Assembly: GCF_003151255.1 (NCBI RefSeq)
Contig: NZ_CP029481.1
Coordinates: forward strand, 620,001-684,000
DNA from: Microvirga sp. 17 mud 1-3
GTDB lineage: Bacteria > Pseudomonadota > Alphaproteobacteria > Rhizobiales > Beijerinckiaceae
Reading direction: 5' to 3'
DNA: 64,000 nucleotides
Shown: positions 8,571-17,502 of the stretch, piece after piece
How the letters are laid out: every line of letters begins with the position of its first letter
Position numbering within the stretch: the first letter of the stretch is position 1
The notes under the pieces: generated by a model
Databases searched by the model: none
Told to the model about the DNA's origin: nothing
Seen by the model: the letters and a program-made list of their open reading frames with translations, nothing else
Made by a program: the position numbers and the translations under genes

Positions 8571-9323
8571 ATGAGCGACCACGACCACATCCTCGCCCTT
8601 GAGAGCCGCCTCATGAATGCCTGGCCGGCCTTCGACTACCAGGCCTATGAGGGGTGGATCCTGCGTCTCGCCAACGGCTACAGCAAGCGCGCCAATTCGG
8701 CGACGCCGTTCATGCCCGGAGCCCGCCTCGACGACGAGCTGATCGACTACATGATCCTGCGCTTCCTCGACGCCAACGTGCGGCCGACCTTCCGGCTCAC
8801 GGGCCTGCAGGATCCGGCGGTCGACGGCACGCTCAAGGCGCGCGGCTTCCTGGAGATCGAGCCGACCTTCGTGCTCACCGCGCCGGTGAACGGGGATTGC
8901 GAGCCCGATCCGGAGGTGGCGATCGAGTCCCAGGTCTCGAAGCGGTGGGTGCGCGAGGCCGCCCAGTCCTATGGGGGCGACAAGGCGGACGACACCACCC
9001 TGATCGAGATCGTCTCCCGCATCCGGCAGAAAGCCGCCTTCGCGACCTTGAGCCTCGACGAGCGGCCCGTGGCTTGGGGGCTGGGCGTGGTGGAGCGCGG
9101 CTATGTGGGGCTCTACGACATCGTCGTGGCGCCGGACCTGCGCGGCATCGGGCTCGGGCGGCGGGTCGTCGCGAGCCTCATGGCCTGGGGCTGCCGCGAG
9201 GGCGCGCACACGGCCTATCTCCAGGTGCGCGAAGAGAACGAGATCGCCCTGTCCCTCTACCGGGCCTTCGGCTTCACGCCTGCCTACCGCTACACCCACC
9301 GGGTCATGCCGGGCGGCGCCTAG
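8571..9323 (+). CDS. GNAT-family N-acetyltransferase
   Basis: This 250-residue protein has an N-terminal half (LESRLMNAWPAFDYQAYEGWILRLANGYSKRANS) and a C-terminal GNAT fold with the acetyl-CoA signature LYDIVVAPDLRGIGLGRRVVASLMAW near residues 180-205 and LQVREENEIALSLYRAFGFTPAYRYTHR at the end. The N-terminal pattern recurs in a group of two-part GNAT proteins of unknown substrate. It probably shares a transcript with gloB. Its TAG stop is the first triplet of a palindromic repeat (9321-9370). Confidence 0.8.
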   Translation: MSDHDHILALESRLMNAWPAFDYQAYEGWILRLANGYSKRANSATPFMPGARLDDELIDYMILRFLDANVRPTFRLTGLQDPAVDGTLKARGFLEIEPTFVLTAPVNGDCEPDPEVAIESQVSKRWVREAAQSYGGDKADDTTLIEIVSRIRQKAAFATLSLDERPVAWGLGVVERGYVGLYDIVVAPDLRGIGLGRRVVASLMAWGCREGAHTAYLQVREENEIALSLYRAFGFTPAYRYTHRVMPGGA

Positions 9324-9370
9324 AGCATCGGGCGCAAAAGCGGGAACCGGTTTTGCGTGAAAAGATGCTC
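9321..9370. repeat. REP-like palindrome (TAGAGC family), copy 1
   Basis: This imperfect palindrome of about 50 bp has outer arms GAGCATC (9323-9329) and GATGCTC (9364-9370) and an inner arm pair GCGCAAAAGCGG / CCGGTTTTGCGT. It opens TAGAGC(A/T)TCGG and shares the CAAAAG / CTTTTG-type inner arms with the element at 19806-19856. This style of short palindrome is common between genes in Hyphomicrobiales. It may also stabilise or end the upstream mRNA. Confidence 0.75.
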
Positions 9371-9409
9371 AAAAATCAGTAACTTCAAGCTTCGGGCGTG
9401 AGTGTGAAC

Positions 9410-10306
9410 TCACGACCGAGACTTAGGCGTGACGGTGGCGACGAGCGCGCCGATGACGATGAGCCCGCACGCGATGGCGAGGGCGAGCGTCGGCTTGTCA
9501 TATCCAAGCATGACGAGCAGCAGGGTCGACAGGACGGGCGCAGCATAGGATGCGATGCCCAGGAGACGGATATCCCCGTGCTTCATGCCGATGTCCCAGA
9601 CGTAAAACGCCCCTCCCAGGGGGCCGACGCCGAGGGCCAGGATCGCCAGCCATTGCTGCAATGTCAGAGGCCAGACGGTCACTTCGAAGAGGATGTGACA
9701 GAGGAAGCTCAGAAGCGCGGTGGCGAGGCAGAAGCCCGCCACTGCGCTTGTGGGCACTTGACCGAAACGCCGGGACAGAACCGAATAACCTGCCCAGACG
9801 AAGGCAGCGACGACAGCGCAGCCATAACCAATCAGATACTCGGTGCGCACCTCGAGCGTGTCTCGTCCGGCGAGAAGCACCACGACTCCCGTGAAACCGA
9901 GCAGCGCTCCTGCGATATGGGCCCGTTTCAGATACTCGCCCGGCAACAGCGATGAGAACAGCACGATCAGGAGCGGCCAGAGGTAATTGAGCAACCCGAC
10001 CTCCGCCGGCGCCGCCGGGGCAAGACGCAAGGCGGCTATGTAAAGGGCGTGATAGCCGAACAGCCCGCCAAGGCCGAGAACCCAAACAACCGGCTTTTGA
10101 CGCAGCGACTTGAGACCGGCAGGCCGCTTCAGCCAGTTCGCCATGCCGATAAGTCCTCCGATGAGAAAGGTCATCGCCAGGAGCTGAAATGTCGGGACCG
10201 CGGACTGATACGAGGGAATCTCCCCCGTCAATACCGTCAGCAGGGCCAGGAGAGACCAGAGGAGGATGGCCGTGAAGCCGATCGAGGTGGCGGTGCGCGT
10301 CGTCAT
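9410..10306 (-). CDS. EamA/DMT-family exporter (YddG-like)
   Basis: This is an inner-membrane protein of 298 residues with about ten hydrophobic helices and two EamA repeats, the second starting near LIGYGCAVVAAFVWAGYSVLSRRFG. Motifs such as LGGLFGYHALYIAALRLAPAAPAEVGLLNYLWPLLIVLFS resemble the aromatic amino-acid exporter YddG, but the substrate is not certain. The start at 10306 (MTTRTATSIGFTAILL) follows GGGCGGA. An upstream start at 10402 would add a charged leader without similarity. The C terminus is a short basic tail. Confidence 0.8.
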   Translation of the reverse strand: MTTRTATSIGFTAILLWSLLALLTVLTGEIPSYQSAVPTFQLLAMTFLIGGLIGMANWLKRPAGLKSLRQKPVVWVLGLGGLFGYHALYIAALRLAPAAPAEVGLLNYLWPLLIVLFSSLLPGEYLKRAHIAGALLGFTGVVVLLAGRDTLEVRTEYLIGYGCAVVAAFVWAGYSVLSRRFGQVPTSAVAGFCLATALLSFLCHILFEVTVWPLTLQQWLAILALGVGPLGGAFYVWDIGMKHGDIRLLGIASYAAPVLSTLLLVMLGYDKPTLALAIACGLIVIGALVATVTPKSRS

Positions 10307-10450
10307 TCCGCCCGCATAGCCGAAAGAGTTTCGTCTGGGGAGAGCTTTCGTTTGTGCGGCAGTGGTTTGGGTTCGGACTTGGGTGACGGGGAGGGGGCGC
10401 ACTTTCTCTGCTGGCTACGGATCTCGTGCGTTCGCGGGAAGCGCCACCTG

Positions 10451-10557
10451 CTCTCTCCCCCCTTGTGGGGGAGAGTTGGAGAGGGGGGTGAGCGCTGGAC
10501 TTTCAAAACGTAGCGCCGACACCCCCACCCTGGCCCTCCCCACAAGGGGGAGGGGAG
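10451..10557. repeat. Long imperfect inverted repeat with CCCTTGTGGGG arms
   Basis: A left arm with CCCCCCTTGTGGGGGAGAG and a right arm with CTCCCCACAAGGGGGAGGGG are reverse complements with few differences, around a 30-nt centre containing AGCGCTGG / AGCGCC. Each arm is itself partly palindromic, so the RNA would fold into a long cruciform-like hairpin. It lies in the 356-bp space between the EamA gene and phaB and looks like a mobile or REP-type intergenic element, not a gene. Confidence 0.7.
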
Positions 10558-10596
10558 TAGGTCGAGCCAAGTCGCCGGCGTGTGACCTCTTCCCGT

Positions 10597-10628
10597 CATT
10601 CCGGGGCGCCTAAGGCCGTCCCGGAATG
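10597..10628. repeat. Short inverted repeat CATTCCGGG / CCCGGAATG
   Basis: Perfect 9-bp arms at 10597-10605 and 10620-10628 surround a 14-nt GC-rich loop. The element sits 34 bp past the phaB stop. No T-run follows on either strand, so it is more like a REP element or mRNA 3' stabiliser than a classic terminator. Confidence 0.55.
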
Positions 10629-10662
10629 GCAGGGGAGGGGCGGTCTTCGTGTCCCTGTTTCC

Positions 10663-11388
10663 TCAGGCCATATATTGCCCGCCGTTCACCGTGAGCGTCG
10701 AGCCGGTGATGAAGCCCGCCTCGTCTCCGGCCAGGAAGAGAACGCTGCGCGCGATCTCGTCGGCCTCGCCCAGGCGCCCGACGGGGATGAGCGGCAGGAT
10801 CTTGGACTTGAGGACTTCTTCAGGCACGGCCTGGACCATCTCGGTGGCGATGTAGCCCGGCGCGATGACGTTGACGGTGATGCCCCTGTTGGCATTCTCC
10901 AGGGCGAGCGCCTTGGCGAAGCCGATGACGCCGGCCTTGGCGGCCGAGTAGTTCGCCTGGCCCATCTGGCCCTTCTGCCCGTTGATGGACGAAATCAGGA
11001 TGATGCGCCCGAAGCCCCGCTCGCGCATGCCCTCGATGACCGGGCGGGTGCAGGTGAACATGGAATCGAGGTTGGTGCGGATCACCGCAGACCATTGCTC
11101 GAAGGTCATGCGGTGGAACATCCCGTCCCGGGTGATGCCCGCATTGTTCACGAGAACTTCTATAGGGCCGAACTCGGACTCGATGGTGCGGATGCCGGCC
11201 TCGCAGGCGGCCGGATCGGACACGTCGAACTTGTAGACGGGGATCCCCGTCTCGGTCTTGAACCGGCTCGCGGCTTCGTCATTGCCGTGATAATTGGCAA
11301 CGACCTTGTAGCCGGCCTCCTTCAGCTTCCGTGAAATCGCAGCTCCGATGCCACGGGTTCCTCCCGTGACCAGCGTGACGCGCGCCAT
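10663..11388 (-). CDS. phaB: Acetoacetyl-CoA reductase
   Basis: This 241-residue short-chain dehydrogenase reduces acetoacetyl-CoA to (R)-3-hydroxybutyryl-CoA with NADPH, the second step of polyhydroxybutyrate synthesis. The cofactor motif is VTGGTRGIG at residues 7-15. NNAGITRDGMFHRM follows at 81-94. The catalytic set is Ser134, Tyr147 and Lys151 in SSINGQKGQMGQANYSAAK. The C terminus ends LTVNGGQYMA, as usual for PhaB. The start at 11388 (MARVTLVTGG) follows AAGGAGACG. phaA lies upstream on the same strand with a 162-bp gap. Confidence 0.95.
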   Translation of the reverse strand: MARVTLVTGGTRGIGAAISRKLKEAGYKVVANYHGNDEAASRFKTETGIPVYKFDVSDPAACEAGIRTIESEFGPIEVLVNNAGITRDGMFHRMTFEQWSAVIRTNLDSMFTCTRPVIEGMRERGFGRIILISSINGQKGQMGQANYSAAKAGVIGFAKALALENANRGITVNVIAPGYIATEMVQAVPEEVLKSKILPLIPVGRLGEADEIARSVLFLAGDEAGFITGSTLTVNGGQYMA

Positions 11389-11550
11389 CCTCGTCTCCTT
11401 CCCATAAGCCGTTCCGGGACGGTGCCCTCGTCGAAGCCCGTCTCTTGTGACGGCCCGATCGAGCGGGCCGTCATGGAGCATAACTTAGGACAATGGGCAG
11501 AGCCTAGGAGGGGCGCCCCATTCTTTGGGATGGCTCCGGACCGACGCCGC

Positions 11551-12729
11551 TCAGCGCTCCAGGCACATGGCGATGCCCATGCCGCCGCCGATGCACAGGG
11601 TCGCGAGGCCCTTCTTGGCGGTGCGGCGGCCCATTTCGTGCAGCAGCGTGACGAGGACGCGCCCGCCCGAGGCGCCGATGGGGTGGCCGATCGCGATGGC
11701 GCCGCCATTAACGTTCACGATGGATGGATCCCAGCCCATGTCCTTGTTGACCGCAAGCGCCTGGGCCGCGAAGGCCTCGTTGGCCTCGACCAGGTCGAGA
11801 TCCGAGACCTTCCAGCCGGCCTTCTCCAGGGCCTTGCGGGAGGACGGGATCGGGCCCGTACCCATGATCGCCGGGTCGACGCCCGCAGTGGCCCAGGAGG
11901 CGATGCGCGCCAGAGGCGTCAGGCCGCGGCGCTCGGCCTCGGCCTCGGTCATGAGGACGATGGCGGCGGCGCCGTCATTGATGCCGGAGGCGTTGCCGGC
12001 CGTCACCGTGCCGTCCTTGGAAAAGGCGGGCTTCAGCTTCGCGATGGCCTCGATGGTGGTGCCGGGGCGGATGTACTCGTCCTGGTCCACCACGATGTCG
12101 CCCTTGCGGGTCGAGATGGTGACCGGCGTGATCTCGTCCTTGAAGCGCCCGGCCTTCTGGGCGGCTTCGGCCTTGTTCTGGGACGCGACCGCGAACTGGT
12201 CCTGCTCCTCGCGGGTGAGCTGCCAACGCTGGGCCACGTTCTCGGCGGTATTGCCCATGTGGTAGCCGTGGAAGGCGTCCATCAGGCCGTCCTTGAGCAT
12301 GGTGTCGATGAGCTTGAAATCGCCCATCTTGGTGCCGCTGCGCATATGGGCCGCATGGGGCGCCTGGGACATGGATTCCTGGCCGCCGGCCACGATGATG
12401 CTGGCGTCGCCGTTGGCGATCTGCTGAAGGCCGATGGCGACCGTGCGCAGGCCCGAGCCGCAGAGCTGGTTGAGCCCCCAGGCCGTCTTCTCCTGCGGGA
12501 TCCCGGCCGCCATGGCGGCCTGACGGGCCGGGTTCTGGCCCTGTCCGGCCGTGAGGATCTGGCCGAGGATCACCTCGTCGACCTCTGCGGCCTCCACCTT
12601 GGCGCGCTCGAGGGCGGCCTTGATCGCCACGGCGCCCAGCTCGTGGGCAGGGGTGTTGCCGAACGCGCCGTTGAACGAGCCGACGGCCGTGCGTGTCGCG
12701 CCGACGATGACGATGTTGTCCCGGGCCAT
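11551..12729 (-). CDS. phaA: Acetyl-CoA C-acetyltransferase (beta-ketothiolase)
   Basis: This 392-residue thiolase condenses two acetyl-CoA into acetoacetyl-CoA for PHB synthesis. The nucleophile is Cys90 in [13 protein letters not shown]. The second half has the [10 protein letters not shown] motif with His349 and Cys379 in [13 protein letters not shown]. Length is exactly that of biosynthetic PhaA. It is transcribed toward phaB and away from phaR, with a 258-bp control region between phaA and phaR. No phaC is in the window. Confidence 0.96.
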   Translation of the reverse strand: MARDNIVIVGATRTAVGSFNGAFGNTPAHELGAVAIKAALERAKVEAAEVDEVILGQILTAGQGQNPARQAAMAAGIPQEKTAWGLNQLCGSGLRTVAIGLQQIANGDASIIVAGGQESMSQAPHAAHMRSGTKMGDFKLIDTMLKDGLMDAFHGYHMGNTAENVAQRWQLTREEQDQFAVASQNKAEAAQKAGRFKDEITPVTISTRKGDIVVDQDEYIRPGTTIEAIAKLKPAFSKDGTVTAGNASGINDGAAAIVLMTEAEAERRGLTPLARIASWATAGVDPAIMGTGPIPSSRKALEKAGWKVSDLDLVEANEAFAAQALAVNKDMGWDPSIVNVNGGAIAIGHPIGASGGRVLVTLLHEMGRRTAKKGLATLCIGGGMGIAMCLER

Positions 12730-12987
12730 TCCGATCTCCTGTGCGGTTGAGGCGAGCCGCCTCTTGACGTTCGATCAAAGCGCCGGACGAAGGGAAGTCA
12801 AGCGCCGACGCTCGCCGGGGGCTCCGAATATTCCGGTATATAGGGGCGGGGCTGGGGTACGCCCTTAGACTTTTAGGGCTTTGATCGCACGGCGGATTGC
12901 CTATAGCTTGATGCCGACGGCCCGGCTCGCGCGGGGCCGGGGCGCCGGCGCGCCGGTTTCGCATTCAAGCAGGACGTATCGGGTTCC

Positions 12988-13587
12988 ATGGCGACGGACA
13001 AGCAGACCGAGACACAGACGGACAAGCAGCCCACTGTCATCAAGAAATACGCCAACCGACGTCTCTACCACACCGGCACCTCCACCTATGTGACCCTCGA
13101 GGATCTGGCCGGAATGGTCCGGCAGGGCGAGGATTTCGTGGTCTTCGATGCCAAGACCGGCGAGGACATCACCCGCTCGGTGCTGACGCAGATCATCTTC
13201 GAGCAGGAGAATAAGGAGGGGCAGAACCTTCTGCCCGTCACGGTCCTGCGCCAGCTGATCGGCTTCTATGGGGACAGCCTGCAATCCCTCGTGCCCAGCT
13301 ACCTCGAATTCTCCATGGAGAACCTCTCGCGCGAGCAGAAGAAGCTGCGCGAGCAGATGACCCAGGCCTTCGGTCCCTCGGCGTTCCAGACCATGGAGGA
13401 GCAGGTCCGCAAGAACATGACCTTCTTCTCCGAAGCCATGCGCATGTTCTCACCCTTCGCCCAGCGGGACGGAGGCGCGGCCCGGCCGAAAACCGAGGCC
13501 GGCGAGGAAGGCTCCGCCGAGCTTCAGGACCTGAAGCGCCAGATGGCCGAGATGCAGGCCAAGCTCGACCGGCTCTCCCACAAGTAA
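12988..13587 (+). CDS. phaR: PHB synthesis regulator PhaR
   Basis: This 199-residue cytosolic protein represses phasin and PHB genes and binds PHB granules. The N-terminal PHB/PHA accumulation regulator DNA-binding domain is clear: IKKYANRRLYHTGTSTYVTLEDLAGMVRQGEDFVVFDAKTGEDITRSVLTQII. A helical region with VTVLRQLIGFYGDSLQSLVPSYLEFSM follows. The C terminus (LQDLKRQMAEMQAKLDRL) is a predicted coiled coil. It is divergent from phaA, as is common in alphaproteobacteria. Confidence 0.95.
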   Translation: MATDKQTETQTDKQPTVIKKYANRRLYHTGTSTYVTLEDLAGMVRQGEDFVVFDAKTGEDITRSVLTQIIFEQENKEGQNLLPVTVLRQLIGFYGDSLQSLVPSYLEFSMENLSREQKKLREQMTQAFGPSAFQTMEEQVRKNMTFFSEAMRMFSPFAQRDGGAARPKTEAGEEGSAELQDLKRQMAEMQAKLDRLSHK

Positions 13588-13610
13588 CGATCACGGGCTG
13601 CGCCGGCGCC

Positions 13611-15245
13611 TCAGGCGCGCCGGGCCCGCAGCGGCAGGAGACCCGGGAGCGGCAGGGGCTCGGCCTCGCCCGTCACCGTGCCCTGGAGATAATCCACGCC
13701 CCATGTGGCGAGCCTGCGCGCCTCCGCTTCGTCGTCCACCCCGTCCGCCAGGGTCGCGATGCCGAGATGCTGGGCAATGTCGATGAGGCGCCTCACGAAG
13801 AGCCGGTCCTCGGTCGAGCCGCAGAGAATCCGCGTGAAGACCCCGTCGATCTTCAGAATGTCGATGGGCAGGTGGCGCAGATGCGCCAGGGTCGCGTAGC
13901 CGCTCCCGAAGCCTGAGAGGACAACCCCGACGCCGAGCGCCTTGAGGGCGTCGAGCCGTCCCCGGGTCACGCCCGGATGCCGGAGGACGGATTCGGGCAG
14001 CTCGATCAGGAGGCGGGACTCGATGCCCGGCCGGGCGCCGAGATGGGCGGCCAGCATGGGCAGCCATTCGCCATCCCGCAGGGTCGCCGGGGCGACCGGA
14101 AGGCTTACCCGCGCATCGGGTCGCCGGGCCAGGTGATCCGCCGCCAGCTCCAGCATGCGCGCATCCACCAGGAGCGGCAGGTTCGCGCCCTTGAGGGGCC
14201 GGGCAGGCGCAAGGGGCCCGCCCTGATCGCCGGGCTCGCCCACCACGAAGGGCTGCGCATGGGCCAGGACGGCGCGACGGGTCTGCGCATCCACGACCGG
14301 CTGCAGGGCCAGGGTGAGGCGGCGTGCATTCAGGATGTGAACGGTGTCGAGCGGGTCAGGCGCAGGCCGGGCAGGCTGCGGCGCGCGGCGGCGTGCCTCG
14401 TGCAGGACGGTGGCGTCCGGTCCGGCCAGGGCCGTCTCGAGCGCCTGCTCCGCGAGGCGCAGGAGCTCCATGGCCCCGAGGGCATGTTCGGGGGCGGAGG
14501 CCGCTCCAAGCTTCACCGGCAGCCCATGGGCGGCCAGGAGCCCTGCAAGGCGCTTCATGGCGCTTGCCGCATCCCAGGCCGCGCAGGAGGCGAGCACCAT
14601 GGCGAAGCGGTCGGACCCGAGCGCCGTGAGGAGATCGCGCCGGCGCATCATCGGTGCGAGAAGGCGGGCGAGCCGTTCCGGGGCCGGGCCGTCCTCCCCG
14701 TCCTCGATGCGGCCGAGGATGAGGGTGATGGAATGGGAGAAGCGCAGGGCCTCGGCGATGTCGGCATTGAGCCGCGCCAGGAGGGCGGAGCGCCGCCCGA
14801 CCGCTCCGGGCAGCATGTCCTCGCTGGCCTTCTCGATCCGCAGGAAGCCGCGCACGGCGCTGACACCGCCTTGGCCGTCCGGGGTCGCGCGTCCGGCATC
14901 CCGCACCATGACGACGCGGTCGGTACCGAAGCGCAGGGCATAGCGCAGGTCGTAGGCGCGTCCCGCTGCCGCGATTGCCCCGGCCCGGTCGGCCGGGCCA
15001 GTTCCAGGCTCGACGAGACCCGCCAGGGCCTGCCCGGTCGGCGGCAGGGCGTCGGGCGGAAGGTTGAGCACCTCGGCCGCATTGGGCCCCCAGGCCAGCG
15101 CGTTGCTGGCCGCGTCCCATTCGTAGATCGTGCCCTGGAGCGCCGCGAGGGCGGCCTGCGGATCGGCGACAGGCGGGGAGTGGGTCGGCCGGGTCAGGGT
15201 CGCACCCTTGAAAAACCCAGTCCGCCCCTGCCGCTTCCGTGTCAT
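13611..15245 (-). CDS. Degenerate GGDEF/EAL-domain protein, probably enzymatically inactive
   Basis: This protein of 544 residues has a PAS-like start (TIYEWDAASNALAWGPNAAEVLNLP), a remnant GGDEF-like domain in which the GGDEF position reads LGSDRF, and a C-terminal EAL fold (LALQPVVDAQTRRAVLAHAQ to GVDYLQG). Key EAL residues are gone: the EAL motif reads AHAQ, the metal-binding DDFG motif reads SGFG, and the Asn of the VNLS position is lost. LKID is kept. It is therefore expected to bind a ligand or partner, not to make or cleave cyclic di-GMP. The ATG at 15245 follows GAGGAT; a TTG at 15266 is an alternative. Confidence 0.8.
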   Translation of the reverse strand: MTRKRQGRTGFFKGATLTRPTHSPPVADPQAALAALQGTIYEWDAASNALAWGPNAAEVLNLPPDALPPTGQALAGLVEPGTGPADRAGAIAAAGRAYDLRYALRFGTDRVVMVRDAGRATPDGQGGVSAVRGFLRIEKASEDMLPGAVGRRSALLARLNADIAEALRFSHSITLILGRIEDGEDGPAPERLARLLAPMMRRRDLLTALGSDRFAMVLASCAAWDAASAMKRLAGLLAAHGLPVKLGAASAPEHALGAMELLRLAEQALETALAGPDATVLHEARRRAPQPARPAPDPLDTVHILNARRLTLALQPVVDAQTRRAVLAHAQPFVVGEPGDQGGPLAPARPLKGANLPLLVDARMLELAADHLARRPDARVSLPVAPATLRDGEWLPMLAAHLGARPGIESRLLIELPESVLRHPGVTRGRLDALKALGVGVVLSGFGSGYATLAHLRHLPIDILKIDGVFTRILCGSTEDRLFVRRLIDIAQHLGIATLADGVDDEAEARRLATWGVDYLQGTVTGEAEPLPLPGLLPLRARRA

Positions 15246-15389
15246 GACCCGATCCTCGATACGCAATACGTGAGGACGGAGGAGCAGCGTGAATCGCTCC
15301 CTCGACGGCCCTCGACAACACGGGCCAGGATCGGGCCGGAGGCTTAACGAAGCCTAAAGGGAGGCGTTATCCACCGGTTGTTCAACAAC

Positions 15390-15416
15390 AAAAAACCGGC
15401 GCTTGCGGCGCCGGTT
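15390..15416 (-). terminator. Intrinsic terminator of rpmF
   Basis: On the minus strand a 9-bp stem AACCGGCGC / GCGCCGGTT with loop CGCAA is followed by TTTTGTTG, 28 nt after the rpmF stop. This is a classic rho-independent terminator. Confidence 0.88.
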
Positions 15417-15443
15417 CGATGGTCTGCGTCTGGCAGCCTGGGA

Positions 15444-15629
15444 TCAGGCTTCCGACTTCACCTTGAGGACCTGACGGCCACGGTACATGCCGGACTTCAG
15501 GTCGACGTGGTGAGGACGGCGCAGCTCGCCGGAATCCTTGTCCTCGATGTAGGTCGGGGCCTTCAAGGCATCGGCGGAGCGACGCATGCCGCGCCGCGAA
15601 GGCGACGTTTTTCTCTTTGGAACGGCCAT
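15444..15629 (-). CDS. rpmF: 50S ribosomal protein L32
   Basis: This 61-residue basic protein starts [18 protein letters not shown], the standard L32 opening, and continues with [33 protein letters not shown], the usual alphaproteobacterial form without zinc-binding cysteines. The ATG at 15629 follows GGAGACG; an upstream in-frame start at 15665 would add an unrelated 12-residue leader. It is followed by its own terminator and sits next to mtgA, a frequent neighbour in this group. Confidence 0.95.
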   Translation of the reverse strand: MAVPKRKTSPSRRGMRRSADALKAPTYIEDKDSGELRRPHHVDLKSGMYRGRQVLKVKSEA

Positions 15630-15793
15630 TTCTCGTCTCCGGTCAATAGCAGAGCGCCCGCTCAAACCGGGGAACGCTCACAATGGGAACTTGATGAGGT
15701 TGCGCCTCATACAAGGTATTTACGGAAATATCTAGCCCCAAACCGCTCTCTTTCGGGCTTCAGGGCGCCGTAAGACAACCCAATGCCGGAGGC

Positions 15794-16573
15794 CTACTCC
15801 CTGAGGCAGTCGCTGAAGGGGGCGGCCACGACCATGCGCTTCATCAGCCGGGCCGCCAGAGCCTGATGCCGGCGCTTGGGGCTGCCGGGATTGCGCGCGA
15901 TCGGGTTGGGCAGGGCGGTCGCCAGGAGGGCGGCCTCCCGCCGGGTCAGGTTCTTGGCCGCCTTGCCGAAATATTTCCGCGCCGCCGCCTCGGCCCCGAA
16001 GACGCCGTCACCCCATTCGGCGATGTTGAGATAATTCTCCATCATCTTCCGCTTCGACCAGATGAGGTCGAGATAGAGCGCAACCGGCAGCTCCAGGCCC
16101 TTGCGGAGATAGGAACGCCCTGACCAGAGGAAGAGATTCTTGGCTGTCTGCATGGGGATCGTGGAGGCGCCCCGGGCCGGGCCGTCCTCATCCGCGGCCT
16201 CCACCACATCGCGCAGGGCGTCCCAGTCGACACCGCGGTGGTCGCAGAAGCGGCCGTCCTCCGAGGTCAGGACCGCGAGCGGAAGCTGCGGCGAGATCTC
16301 GTCGAGGCTCACGTAGGTGCGCTCCACCGGCTGGAGGGTCAGCCAGCGCCCGAGCATCAGGGTCGAGACTGGCGGTACGCCCCAGTACAAAAGGCCTAGC
16401 CAAAAGACCGCGGCCGCCCATAAGAGGATGAGCCCGAGGCCGAGCCCCACAAGGCGGCGGAGCCAGCGGGAGGCCGCCCAAGGCTTGCGCCGCAGGACCG
16501 GCTCCTGCGGCGGGCTCGGGCCCTCGTTTCCTTCGGACCGGTCGCCTTCGGCGCCCGAATTCAGGCTGAACAT
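15794..16573 (-). CDS. mtgA: Monofunctional peptidoglycan transglycosylase
   Basis: This is a GT51 glycosyltransferase of 259 residues that polymerises lipid II glycan strands at the inner membrane. A single N-terminal anchor (LVGLGLGLILLWAAAVFWLGLLYWG) follows a Pro/Glu-rich cytoplasmic tail. The catalytic Glu106 lies in LTSEDGRFCDHRGVDW. GASTIPMQTAKNLFLW and the KRKMMENYLNIAEWG motif follow. There is no transpeptidase domain. The ATG at 16573 and the opposing prenyl synthase ATG at 16572 share the same CATG; a GTG at 16585 is an alternative start. Confidence 0.92.
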   Translation of the reverse strand: MFSLNSGAEGDRSEGNEGPSPPQEPVLRRKPWAASRWLRRLVGLGLGLILLWAAAVFWLGLLYWGVPPVSTLMLGRWLTLQPVERTYVSLDEISPQLPLAVLTSEDGRFCDHRGVDWDALRDVVEAADEDGPARGASTIPMQTAKNLFLWSGRSYLRKGLELPVALYLDLIWSKRKMMENYLNIAEWGDGVFGAEAAARKYFGKAAKNLTRREAALLATALPNPIARNPGSPKRRHQALAARLMKRMVVAAPFSDCLRE

Positions 16574-17498
16574 GATACCATCCACCGACTCTTTTCTGAT
16601 GCGACTGACCGGCGTCGCAAGGGATGTCGAGGCCTGCCTCGAAGCGTTGCTATCAAACGAACCCCGTTCGGGCGAGATGGCAAGGCCCGATCGCCTCCTT
16701 TCGGCAATGCGTCATGCCGCCCTCGGCGGCGGCAAGCGCCTGCGCCCGTTCCTCACGGTCGAGACGGCGCGCCTGTTCGCCTGCACCGGGCCGGGACCCT
16801 TACGGTCGGGAAGCGCCATCGAGCTCCTTCATTGCTACTCTCTGGTCCATGACGATCTGCCCTCCATGGACGACGACGATCTCCGGCGCGGCCAGCCGAC
16901 CGTCCATCGGGCCTTCGACGAGGCCACGGCGATCCTGGCGGGCGATGCCCTCCAGGCCCTGGCCTTCGAGATCCTGGCCGACCCGGCGACGGATCCGGAC
17001 GGGTCGGTCCGCGCCGAGCTGGTGCTGGGCCTCGCCCGGGCATCCGGCCTCGGCGGCATGGTGGGCGGGCAGATCCTCGACCTTGCGGCCGAGGGCCGCT
17101 ACGGCGAGGCGACCCTCACCGAGGGCGAGATCCGCCATCTCCAGATGATGAAGACCGGTGCCCTGCTCATCTTCTCGGTGGAGGCCGGCGCCATCCTTGG
17201 CCGGGCGGACGCAGCGGCCCGGGCTGCCTTGCGGACCTACGGCCGGGCCCTCGGTGCCGCCTTCCAGGTGGCGGACGATATCCTCGACCGGGAGGCTTCG
17301 GCGGAGGCGCTCGGCAAGCGCACCGGCAAGGACCTGGAGAAGGGCAAGGCGACCCTCGTCGACCATCTCGGCATGGAGGGGGCGAAGGGGGAATGCCGCC
17401 GGCTCGTCGAGGAGGCGCAGGGATCCCTGGAGATTTTCGGCGAGAAGGCCGCCACCTTGCGCGATGCGGTCCGCTTCGTGGCGGAGCGGGAGGTTTAA
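16572..17498 (+). CDS. ispA: Polyprenyl synthetase, farnesyl diphosphate synthase type
   Basis: This 308-residue enzyme condenses isopentenyl diphosphate with allylic diphosphates. The first aspartate-rich motif is DDLPSMDDDDLRRG starting at about residue 94, and the second is DDILD at 235-239. The spacing and the Ser-Met insert in the first motif are those of bacterial FPP synthase (IspA). CYSLVHDD and GGKRLRPFL are also present. Start choice is open: 16572 (MIPSTDSF) overlaps the mtgA start head to head, and the ATG at 16599 (MRLTGVARDV) would leave a gap of 25 bp. A geranylgeranyl product cannot be excluded from sequence alone. Confidence 0.88.
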   Translation: MIPSTDSFLMRLTGVARDVEACLEALLSNEPRSGEMARPDRLLSAMRHAALGGGKRLRPFLTVETARLFACTGPGPLRSGSAIELLHCYSLVHDDLPSMDDDDLRRGQPTVHRAFDEATAILAGDALQALAFEILADPATDPDGSVRAELVLGLARASGLGGMVGGQILDLAAEGRYGEATLTEGEIRHLQMMKTGALLIFSVEAGAILGRADAAARAALRTYGRALGAAFQVADDILDREASAEALGKRTGKDLEKGKATLVDHLGMEGAKGECRRLVEEAQGSLEIFGEKAATLRDAVRFVAEREV

Positions 17499-17502
17499 GG
17501 CC

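Noticed and set aside
10451..10557. Inverted repeat as a CRISPR or insertion-sequence end
   Set aside because: There is one pair of arms only, with no spacers, no transposase gene and no target duplication seen.
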